64,000 nt of DNA from Taenia hydatigena (Eukaryota > Platyhelminthes > Cestoda > Cyclophyllidea > Taeniidae), in assembly GCA_036345935.2 (NCBI GenBank), contig JADWOT020000009.1, positions 882,287-946,286 on the forward strand, written 5' to 3'. Position numbers and translations under genes: made by a program. The notes under the pieces are model-generated. The model did not search any database. It saw only the letters and a program-made list of their open reading frames with translations, and was not told where the DNA came from. This document shows positions 13,017 through 23,311 of this stretch, one piece after another (position 1 is the first letter of the stretch; the number at the start of each line of letters is the position of its first letter).

Positions 13017-15701
13017 TCGGAGAACTTATCATGGTGAAAGTTAAGCGGATGATTTTCACATACCTTTTGTTTGGAGGCAAAATTAAATCCATACTGTTAT
13101 CCAAATGTACTCCTCACTTATCCTCTCCCTTCTGTTCGAAACCTTTTATGGCAATGCCCTAACTGACATACTAAGCGACCTATTAAATTGGGCTTTCCAA
13201 TTTTTACTGAAGCAACTATAATTGCTCTGGATGCGTCAGACCGATCTCTTCCACTTACTACGCGTTAGTCACTTCTGAGGTGAGGCCTCTACTTTCCCAG
13301 TTGTCTGGGCATTCACTATGCGTGTGTACACGAAATTCGATGTCTGCAAAAAGTGAAATGAATTTAAGAGACGTTTTTTTTTAACTCCCCACCCTCTTTT
13401 ATTCTCTTTTTTCTCCTTTTTCTTCTGCTCATTTTAAAGCATCCAATCAGGTAGACTGTTTGCCTCTTTAGGTGTATGTTAGCTTGTCAAATCACTTCGC
13501 ATGTACTTTTAACGATTTTGGGAGATCACTCACTGTTGCTGCCAGTGCAGCTTTATTGCTCGTGTTCTGTTCCTTAGCTTCTTCAACCATTGTGCTTACT
13601 TAGCGTTTTTCAGCTAAAGGCAAGGCCAATTTGCGCTTCTAAGTCGCAAACAAAGGATTGATTTAAATGATTTGTATTCCATGTTAAATTATTTTACGAT
13701 CCATGGAAATGTCATAAAATGATTCAAATGCGGTAAGCAAATAGATATACCTGTGAAGTACGCAAGAAGTGCACATGAATTGAAGTGGAACTTTGACAGT
13801 TCCAAAAGGCGAGGTGCATGCTAGAATACCAAAATTACGTGTAATATGGGACACAACCTGTTACTTAAGTAGTTTCTTCTCTGCCTGCAATCTATCCCAA
13901 TTCCCTCCTCCCCGGCGTTTAAAAGTGATTTTATCGAGCTGCATAACTGGTTTGTTTACCGAGCGCCTGCTATGATGAAATTATAGAGAAATGGTTCAGT
14001 CAGTAGAAGTAACCGAGGCTAGTGACTGTAAGTGTCAATGGTCGAGGTGGGATCCACTCAAACTGGAAAGAATTTAATGCTTACATGATCTACTGCTACG
14101 TCTGCACAATTCAGCCTCGCACCAGGCCTGAAGGCTACACGGGACACACATTTACAGTAGACATACTTATAAAGCTGTTCCATGCGCCCATACTTGCAAG
14201 CCCGATTGGTAGCACCTGAACCCATTCATGCTGGATGCACCAGTCATGGTAATGACAAGCCAATCGCAAGTTCCCGTTCACACTGAACACACTGAACACC
14301 TCTCATGGCTGCCTATCGCGAGTGGAACTCCATAATTATTGTCCTGTCAATTATCGGATGCGTTCTATTGTCAAAACTATCCCTACCGCCTGTACCAGAC
14401 TTGAGGTAAGACCGAGGTGGGTGGCCGATTTGAGCACCAGTTTTGGGTGATGCAATTTGGAAAATAAGTTAAACTTAGCATAATCACCTAGTTCCAATAG
14501 TTGTTTGAATTCCAGAAGAAAAATGAGGATTCATTGAAGCTTTTCACTTTCTGCCACCTTCAGGTACTTGGTGCCGAATCGGAGAGGACAGCTGAAAGCC
14601 TTTTTTGTTCTCAGCAAATATTTGTCGTCTTGCACAGCTTTAATGTAAACCATCGACCCGAATAACCTCCTCCAGGAACCAATTGCTACAAACAGCTCTA
14701 CAGCAAACTCGAGATAACTGGCGTAATTGCGGATTTGGGATGGGATCAAGGTCCCATGATTATAATCATGAGGGATTTCTCAACATCGTTAAAAGTACAT
14801 GCAGCGTGATTTGGCAAACAATACACAGCATAGAAACGTCAGACGAAAGGATTATAGAGCTAAGCAGACCAGTTGATCGAGTACACTGAAATGAGCAGAA
14901 AAAGAAGGCGAGGAGAAAGATAAAAAACAGTAGTGAGCTAAAGATATCACCTTTTAACCGAATTTTAATGTTCAAAAAATATCCCAATTCGTATGCATAT
15001 TTACACAAGCACAACGAATGCGTAGTCCATCGAGGAAGAAGTGGTGTTCGTCTCTGGAGAGCTTACCGTGTGGCGGGTAAGAGGCGACTGACACTGGTTC
15101 AGTGAACGTCAGATAGCGTTAATTACTGGCGCCTATCAGCTAACATATTTCAACAGGTCAGTAATTGCCCCTAGGGTCAGCAGTCTCAGCGAAAGCCTAT
15201 TCCCAAGAGGGTGATAGACGTGGAGAATACAAATGGATAGTGGTTGAGCAATGAAGATTGAACACTGCCTCTAAGTCGCTTAAATTTCACCATGCTACGC
15301 ACCACATGGTGCACTCAGCTGATGTGGATGGCACGTGATACACTACAGCGAACGAGAGGAGAGCAGTGAAGAGGAAGGGAGTGAGTGGCATTCCATGCGT
15401 GATGCTTGGGCTCTCGCTTATTTAAAACCACTTCTGCTGACGCACACCGCATCGCCACCAAATGCCCAAGTTAAAGTTATGACGAGATGACTGTGCTTCT
15501 TAGAAACTGAGGTACTATTGGTTTGGGCTCTTCGTCGCGTTCGCAATGCAGATATCCTCGTGTCACATCCATCGCGTTCAACTAAAAATTTCAACCGCCC
15601 ATCGGCTAGCTAGCCGACCAAGTTGAGAGCATGTGATTGGCATTGACTTAAAAGAGTCGAGAGTTGCTAGTCAGCCTGCAGAAGAAAGGAGCAAAATATA
15701 G
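13017..15701. other. Spacer of the inverted repeat; no gene seen
   Basis: This 2,685-bp interior lies between the two arms. I find no transposase-like, reverse-transcriptase-like or other recognisable coding sequence on either strand; the longest frames are under 100 codons. It carries T-rich tracts near 13376-13430. Confidence 0.6.
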
Positions 15702-16727
15702 TATCGTCACGTATGGACGGACGCCTTGTGAGGTGTGCGGTTGCCTGAACCCTCCAAGCTACAGCAAATGGCTTGCGTGAGTCACGGCATGTCAAGTCGG
15801 TCAGGTCACTTGGTAAATCCTTCACCACTTTGGCGATGCTAAGCCTCTTCTATTTTTCGCCATGATTAGAGTGGAGATTGAGTGACACACTACTGAATGC
15901 ACAAATTCCCACATTTCTTGCTCCTTTTTAAACCTTAAAAGGCCACCCTTGAGAGTGCATGTATAAGATGTGCTGTCACACACAGGGTTTCTGTGTGTGG
16001 ATTTCATAGAAAGCGTGATGAAGAGCCAGCATGTTGAACTGCATAGCTTTACTGAAGGCAAGAGTAGGAAAGGCCTCTTCCTCCTAGGCTGTGGCATCGA
16101 AGGCGAAGCGAATGTCCGAGGCGTGCTTCCTGGTAGTAGGATGATCCGATTTCGAGAAAGGGAAGCACATAAGCTTGTTGTTTGTCAGTTGTTTCAAGGT
16201 GAGTGGCGTTGCTTTGACCGGTCGCTTGATCTGGCATGTTTGTGTTGAATGTTCAAGGGAGTGGAGGATACTACGTCGGATGATGCAAACATTGAAATGC
16301 CACAATCCCACCACCTCCATTGGTGTGTGTGTTTGCACGTGAATTGAATGTCGTCAATTGGAGGAGGTGCGATGATCCAAGGTGGCTGGCTGCATTCCCT
16401 TCCCTCCGATGCATCGTTGCTTTAGGCCCACCTCACCTCCCTCACCTGCCCTCCATCGTTGTGTGAGGCACGCGTGTCAAAATGAAGTTTCATTCTTCAC
16501 TAGCCTCCATGTGAAAGAGGAACGATGTCTAGTCAACTGCTGTCAGTGATGCATTGTTTCCATTTCTTATGAGGAGAGGGCGAAGGGAGAGACGTGAAGG
16601 CCAAAGGTGACAGGCGATTGAGGCTGGTTTGAAAGGGCAATAAGGATCGACCTCGGTTGGCGTAATACGATTGTCATCCACACAGTTGGTGCTAGAATCA
16701 ATCGATACAGCCGAAGTGCTTTATTGA
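15702..16727 (-). repeat. Right arm of 1,026-bp near-perfect inverted repeat
   Basis: This is the inverted copy of 11991-13016, equal in length and with one substitution seen (16034). With the spacer the whole structure spans 4,737 bp. Such identity implies a very recent duplication, arm-to-arm gene conversion, or an assembly artefact. Confidence 0.95.
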
Positions 16728-18138
16728 GGTTCCGATAGGTGTGGTGACGAGGCAACTTCAGTTAAATCATTTTTTATTGGAAAGACAATTTGTGACTTCA
16801 AACTTAAGGAACTGATATGTCGTAATTTTCATCTCTGCAGATCTCCAAAATGCGAATTTTTTGCGTTGCTACACTGTGACCAAAGTTGCCTTTATTTCAT
16901 ACAAGAAAATTTTTTGCCCAATGCACAACATGCTGAAAGTGTTTCATTGTTGCAAATAATGTAAACAGTTCTTCACCATCTGTAAACTTTGCTGACAATC
17001 TGCTAAAACAATCCACCGCGAAGATATTCTTCGCCTTCGTTTCCTTTGATCCCAGATATGCCTGAACGGTTTGCCTATTTTCCTATGTTATGCGGATTTG
17101 GCGTTTCAAGCCTCCCATACCCTCGTCTCACGTTACGGTGATGGAACACGTATTGTCGCTTGATTTACCCCCTTATCAACGGGAAGGATGTTGTTTTTAC
17201 AGTTTCGCTTCTCCTTCTCTTCATTTGTTATTCTTCTTTTGTTTTAGAAAGTCGGCCTTATTTCTCACTGGGTCATCCGCTCGCCTGACTTCTAACTTGA
17301 CCCGAATTCGACCCGGTACGTAAAAACACATTTGCATTTATTCCTCTATGATCTTAAGTAGTTTGCAGGTGACAAAACTTGTTTTTTTTTGTGGTCATTT
17401 GATGGTCGATGCCGTTGCCCCTTCCTAGCAGGCCGTTCTCCCGAGGACGAACCTTTAAGATGCATGAAAAATTCTCTGGTGGTCGGACCTAACTGTGTGG
17501 TCGTGCTTCGGATGAACCAATGCCTTTGCCTTTATAGAGACACCAGAAACTTTGCGATAAACAATTCTCACAACACTAAAGGGCATCTTTTGAAAGGGGG
17601 CACCCTTCGATTCGTAAATACATTCCAGACCTGTTCTCCATTAGCCACCACCCAGCCAATTACTAACGCTTATGAACGTGAATAACACACAAAACTTGGG
17701 AGCGTCGGAATCGAAAACTATCATATCTTTTGTGTTAAAGTACAAACATGGAGGTTCCTCCAATAGTAGCTAATTTTTCTTGAAGAGACGGGACTTTCGA
17801 AATCTCTTTCCAATAGTTTTCCTCCAAGTTTAAAAAAGGCAGTAGTTTTCATTGTGTATGAGTATATTTTTGTTCTTTTCAAAAAAATATTTCTACCCGC
17901 GTACAGATAAATAAAACATCAAACAAAAACTAACGCAATACAAGTTACGAATGCAGAGAGAGTGGAAGAGTGACTCAAGCCAAGAAGTGGTGAGAGAGAA
18001 AACGGCCACAATTAATGGAAAATGGATGCTCCTACACATAGAGAAAGATTGCGCGGTACTTCTCCTGCCAGCAGCGGCAGCAGCAATGACACTATATTTT
18101 TAATGGTGAAAAATCAACCCCACTTTCTCATTTGTTTC
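16728..18138. other. No supported gene
   Basis: Frames such as 17090-17323 and 17389-17685 on the plus strand lack splice context and family resemblance. I see no strong repeat here apart from short A- and T-rich tracts. Confidence 0.5.
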
Positions 18139-18639
18139 CTACGCAATTCGGACTCTCACTCGCTGATGTGACGCCCCAATTCTCCCACCACCATAGATCC
18201 ATTTAGTGTGCTTTCGGTCGTGTTGAGGTCTTGACATCACCTCCCCACCCCTACGCACGTAGCGGCGTTGAGCTGAGACCTCCGCTAGCAGTGCAGCACG
18301 TGCCGCCATCTGCGTACTGGCAGCCACCGTAGTTGGTGCCAGAGTCTGAAGAACCGCAGCGGAGGCAGCGCGGTTGGCCGGCGGAACGTCGATATGTCGG
18401 GCAACAGCGGCACGGCCACGATGTCGTGTCAATCGACGCTGTCGGCGTGAACTTAACGACGATGGAGACGGTGCTGGGGGGGCTTCGGTTGGTGTCTCCG
18501 TACTTGTGTGAGATGAAGATGCTGATGACGATGGGTCATCGGAGATGCGAACATCCAAGTCAGGATTATCGACTTCATGGATGTTCATCAGAGACCAGTC
18601 GGAGGCTATAGATCGAAGAAGGTGGCACAGTTGATCCAT
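18139..18639 (-). CDS. Uncharacterised Ala/Ser/Arg-rich ORF, 166 aa
   Basis: I do not recognise this frame. It starts at an ATG preceded two codons earlier by an in-frame TGA and runs uninterrupted for 166 codons. The N-terminal 35 residues (MDQLCHLLRSIASDWSLMNI onward) look structured and are followed by an acidic DNPDLD-type patch. The rest is low-complexity: a Ser/Thr/Pro stretch, an Arg-rich block and an Ala-rich block. The segment is clearly more G+C-rich than its surroundings, as the exons of this window tend to be. It could be a single-exon gene or the last exon of the gene suggested by 18992-19171. Confidence 0.35.
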   Translation of the reverse strand: MDQLCHLLRSIASDWSLMNIHEVDNPDLDVRISDDPSSSASSSHTSTETPTEAPPAPSPSSLSSRRQRRLTRHRGRAAVARHIDVPPANRAASAAVLQTLAPTTVAASTQMAARAALLAEVSAQRRYVRRGGEVMSRPQHDRKHTKWIYGGGRIGASHQRVRVRIA

Positions 18640-18780
18640 GTATCAAACACGCCCACATGCGAACCAGTCAGTCTGCCATGACAGCGGCGTCCACCAAATG
18701 TGATAAAGTTAGACCCGGCCCATAAGATAGTGATCGACAAACAAGTAGAGAGTGCATGTCGATAATCCTGGTGGATGGAT

Positions 18781-19265
18781 TGTTGTTTTGCTTTTGCTGT
18801 TTCCATTGAATACCAATACAGGAAAAAAGCGAGCAAAGAAACATGATTTCCAGTTCTATCAGTTTCGTTCAGCGATTTGACAACACTCATCCTTTAGAGC
18901 TTCTTAAAACTACCCGCAGTGAAAGATTAGTAACCATTTGAAGAGTACTTCCGAAAAAACAGAGGAAAAAGAGCATTGAAATGATGGCTACTTGCAAAGA
19001 ATTGTCGCGCACCAACACAAGCGGTATGACTTTTGGGGGTCGTTTAGTGAAGTGAACTTTTTTCGCAGGTTCTGCAGCTCCACAGCGTTCTTACGTCTCT
19101 CAGACCCTGATTCAACACGTTTCAGCATCAAAGCAGCCCCCTTTTTACCTCTCATCTGTCTGCGTTCAGAGCTGTAAATTGTTAGCGCAATGAAATGGAG
19201 AATTTGTCCACCTACTTTGTGCGCTGAGTCAGGCGACTGGAGATAAGGAGCTACGTAACAATCAC
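18781..19265 (+). repeat. Left member of a diverged inverted duplication
   Basis: Two blocks, 18781-18922 and 19206-19265, match in inverted orientation the contiguous block 19505-19703, with perhaps 15-20% divergence by eye. The left member has about 283 extra bases (18923-19205) between the blocks, and these contain the putative exon at 18992-19171. Confidence 0.75.
18992..19171 (-). CDS. Putative basic internal exon
   Basis: On the minus strand a pyrimidine-containing acceptor (ttacag) and a GT donor bracket 180 bases whose open frame reads SERRQMRGKKGAALMLKRV and continues basic for about 60 codons. The RGKxGAxxxxKR pattern loosely recalls a motif of actin/Z-disc-associated proteins such as synaptopodin-2, but that is a weak resemblance. 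No partner exon could be joined with confidence; 18139-18639 downstream is a candidate. It sits exactly in the part that is missing from the inverted duplicate at 19505-19703. Confidence 0.35.
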
Positions 19266-19504
19266 CCATGTGCCTTAAATATTTCCCTTAGACTTTTTGG
19301 GGTAATTTAAGTACTATTCTACCCTATCTACTGCATCCAAAATAGCTCGTCTTTGAGGTTCATAGTCAATTTGTTGTTATTATGCTTAACGAGCCCTGTG
19401 TCCTTACGAGGTCACATGCAATTTGGCAGACGGAATTAGTCAGAACATGATTTTTACCTGATTCCAGATTTTCCTGCCTCATTTAGGGTTTAAATATTAC
19501 CTCA

Positions 19505-19703
19505 GAATGTTACCTAGCCTCTTATTCTCAGCTGCCTGACTCAGCGTACAAAGTAGGTAGACACTGCGGGTAGTTTTAAGAAGCTTTAAAGAATGAGTTT
19601 TGTCAAAACACTGTGCGAAACTGATAGAGCTTGAAGTCATATTTCCTTGCTTGCTTTTTTCCTGCATTGGTATTCAATGGAAAAAAGCGAAAACAAAGCA
19701 AGT
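19505..19703 (-). repeat. Right, shorter member of a diverged inverted duplication
   Basis: This is the inverted relative of 18781-18922 plus 19206-19265 with the intervening 283 bases absent. The join falls where one block ends in GCAGTG and the next begins at the CTACCTAC-like motif. A short stretch beyond each outer end also matches more weakly. Confidence 0.75.
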
Positions 19704-22700
19704 AGACCGTAGACCTCAAAAGAGGAGGTTTAAATTAATTGTCTAAAGGGCAAAAGCAACAATACATTTTTGCGATATGAGCAAAGATCCAAGGTTAATA
19801 GCCGAGGTACATGAGCATACATGTAGCATTAAAATTGTGAAATGGGCGATGAAAAAAGACAAGTGATGACCCAACATACAAATACTTGAAGTATCATCTG
19901 CATCGATAATTTCCCCATCACTGTAAACGAGTTGCCAACTGTCCATAGTTATTCAATGCCTTTGTTTCTATAAATAAGCAAAAGGATCCGCATTAAAAAC
20001 CAGAAAAACACCGCACTTGAGGTACTGTTCAATACCTAATCAGAGGTCACAAATTTATCATCATCCCATGTAGGGCTTCGGAAAGACAGGGAAACAAACA
20101 TAAGGGAGGATACAAGGAGACGCGTGACGGCATGATAAATTTAGCAACCGGTGTCTACACTAGCAATACAAAAAGTCAAATTTTCAGTGATCGAGAGCAT
20201 GGTGTTTAGAGGAAATAACTACTTAAGGAAGCAACGAATATATAAATGTGAAAAGCACGTACATATGCAGTTAGGTACATCCAAGCAATTTTAAGTAATA
20301 TTAATACGCGCACAACACTGCTAATTTTATTTTTAATAATAATATGCACAGCACATACAAGCCTGGTGCGTAAAATCTCATTAATAATTCCTCATTTGAC
20401 GCTGGAACTGTAAACCAGTACTTGCATCAAATGCATTAACGAGCCGGTAGCTAAATTGATCGAAGGGTTAAATTTGGAGGGGTAATGCCAAAGAAACAAA
20501 TGACAGGCCAGAAGACAGGAAGGAGGCACCGGCTACTGGATGTATGTGCTAAAACAACTTTTAAAACCAAACATGTGGCTAAAGCAAAGAACCACAACAC
20601 TTACGACAGAAAACTTACCCAAACCGACTACAAATTGGCAAATAAGAGGCCAACGAACGAGCCAACCCAAAGAGCCCTCCGAATAGCGAACTCCGAAACG
20701 CCCTTGAATCAGCTGAGATTCAAGGCGACTAGTTGGCTTTTCATGTCAGCAAAGGACATATTTTGTAGTCCGATGAATTGAAACAAATAACTTTTGTCTC
20801 TTTTCACTGCTACGCATTAATATTGTCGAAATATACTTAATAAGTATACAAAAATGTAAAAGTGCGGTTACAAAACTTAGGAACCTGTTTTATTAGGTTG
20901 TTTTGTTAATAACGTGGAATCTAAGTTATGGCAAACTGATTCATAGAAATTTTTGTTTGATTTTGGCTAAACATTTGATAAGACATGCTTAAACTCTGCT
21001 CTTTTGAAAATGGAAGTTAAAATTTATTTAGTCGTTAAGTTATTCACCACATTAGTCTATTAGATACTGCTAAATAATTTTCCTTTAAATAAGAGCTCTA
21101 TAAATGCTATTTTAGGACTTCCAAGTTTGAATAAGTATTCGCGCTAAGCGCTAATCCAAATGTTATGCAATGGGAACGTTTAATTGTGATGTGACATCAA
21201 CTCGGTTTACGTACGCAGGTCCTAACCACTTCACCTTGTTTGTGCCTACGTGGCATTCAAAGGAATAGCATCCCGTGTCCCCCATGAAACTCTATTAATA
21301 TACAGGATGTTTCACTATTTACGCATAAAGGCGTAGAAGTTTGTTTGCATGACTCCGAGTGCAATGCAGCCCACGGAGATTGAAAGTCCCGATTAGTATA
21401 ACATTATCTGATCAGCCCACTTTTTGCCCTATTGCTTAGCAGCCTGAAAGATTAGCTGACGACGCATGATGCAACTTAGGGAAAACGGGTCCCATCGTCA
21501 ATGATGCGTGCTTGCGAACACATCGCATTTGTGTGCCCCGTTAGAGAAGAAGAGTTCCCCAACTTTTTCCCTCTACGCAATCTGATAGAGGACCAAGATC
21601 TGTATGGTTCCACTAGCCCATTCATCCGCGTCACTTTGCTCTCACCCAGCAGTTTAACTGGTCTCACGTCTACTACTAGGCACGTAAAAACCATCGTGTA
21701 GTGCATATGCTTACTCTGTCTTAAAGCGCTGCATCAGCTGTGAATGGCTTTCTTACAGATCAGGGTATTTGCCAAAAAAGGAGGTCGTTCCGAACCCTCC
21801 ATTAAAGAGTTTCTCGGTTAAGGCCATCTATAACACAGGTCATTCAGCTTGGACATTAGAGTTTGATAATTCACTGTAGTGATTTGATAGCATTGTTCCC
21901 ACTAACCTTCAGCACTTCTTAATGCCTAAAGGCACCAAATGAATATTGAACATCTGAATATTTGTCCTATTGTATCCAACTCGATCGTAACTGCCACCAA
22001 TGCAGCATCCTGGACCTCTTTGTAGCTGTTATAGTCCACACCGCTACTCAGAATGGTGTATTGCTTAGGCTGAGGTTAATGCCATGGGTGTCAGGTCATA
22101 GTTACAAATCCGGCTAGTCTAAACAGTGCTTAGAACGTGGTGAAGGTAGGAAATTTCTAGCCTTTTTCCATTATTCTTGACTAGAGTAATATGATGAGAC
22201 CTAGAAAAATTCGATAACACTTTGAGTTAAAAATTGAAAAAAACGAAAGTTTAAGCTTACAAGCACGAAATAAGTTAGCTGATAGCGCAAATTTGTTACA
22301 CTTTTCTCCAGATCACTCCTTAAAATTGTGCTCACATTGAATCAGCACATGACTTAGACAACTTTGCGGCGACCAGTGAAAAAAAAAGAAAGTTCCCGCT
22401 AAAATAGAACAGATGTAATTAAAAAAAATCATTTTTCAGCTTTTTTTTGAACCTGACTTCAATCCTTGTTTCTACAGCTTCTTTCTTATTTTATTTAGGA
22501 GATTAGTATCCCATTCTCGGAGGGAGGAAGACACTTATAAGATGGAATTCGAAACATGCCTCCCAAAATTTGGCAATTACTTAAATTGCGTAGGCATTTT
22601 CAATGAGTAAACTTAAATTCACATCGAATCACTCTTCACCGTGCAAACATTACAAGCAGTTGTTGTCTCTCCAGAGGGGAGGGTGAATTGTCGACGTCCA

Positions 22701-22930
22701 CATCATGTTAACTAAGCAGCGAAAATGATGGCGAAGACTTGAATTCACAGTAGCCAAGTATACCCTCTATCCCTTACGACGTCTAAGTTTCGTCAACATG
22801 TCATTAAAACTTGTCTTTTTAGTGTGGCGCCTAGTTACTCATCCAATCAGCGTGTTCCAGCACATTATCGTTAAAAGCCGCCTTTTGGTGCAACCAAGCC
22901 ATTGTTCATTCGCGTTGCCTCCTCCCTGTT
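19704..22930. other. No supported gene
   Basis: The longest frame, 98 codons at 20485-20781 (+), is Lys/Thr-rich with no recognisable domain and no splice support. A small acceptor/donor-bracketed segment on the minus strand near 19870-19930 could be an exon but is too short to judge. Confidence 0.45.
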
Positions 22931-23311
22931 ATGCGAAAAGCTACTCAAACTGGTTCTCCGACTAAAAATACTCATAGAGCCAATAAAAAGGACCAAAAAA
23001 AGGTGATTGAGGGAACTAAGAACTCTCGAATGAAAAAGCAGAGGGTGAAGAGGATAAAATACACAGGAAAAATGCACAAAAGGCAAAGCGACTCGTTGGT
23101 GGATTTGACCGACGACATCGATGCCACCAAAGGGATAATAAAAGGGAGTGGAGGTAGAAGGATGTCAAAGTCGATTTCAAACTTGGATGAGGTGGATGGA
23201 TGGTCGGGAGGGATGTGTGGAGTGCCCGGATTCATTATCTTTGAGGATGAGGAAGTTTCGCACTCTGGAAGTAGTAGTGAGGACTCTTTCATTAAACAGC
23301 TGCAACCTTGA
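22931..23311 (+). CDS. Possible 3' coding exon, basic then acidic, 126 aa
   Basis: I do not recognise this protein. The frame is open from about 22835 and its first Met is at 22931. It shows a strongly basic first half (a KKQRVKRIK-type cluster, possible nuclear signal), then a SKSISNLDEVDG segment, then an acidic Ser-rich tail with a TGA stop-bounded end at 23311. Acceptor-like AG dinucleotides with pyrimidine tracts lie at 22821-22822 and 22833-22834. The organised charge pattern and lack of stops favour coding. I could not find the preceding exons, and it may be a terminal exon or a chance frame. Confidence 0.35.
   Translation: MRKATQTGSPTKNTHRANKKDQKKVIEGTKNSRMKKQRVKRIKYTGKMHKRQSDSLVDLTDDIDATKGIIKGSGGRRMSKSISNLDEVDGWSGGMCGVPGFIIFEDEEVSHSGSSSEDSFIKQLQP

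Noticed and set aside
11991..16727. Reading the inverted repeat as a classical DNA transposon
   Set aside because: No target-site duplication at the outer ends and no transposase in the interior.
16728..17700. Frames at 17090-17323 and 17389-17685 as exons
   Set aside because: Low-complexity, no supported splice sites, and no family resemblance.
20485..20781. 98-codon Lys/Thr-rich frame on the plus strand
   Set aside because: No domain, no splice context and A+T-driven composition; likely chance.
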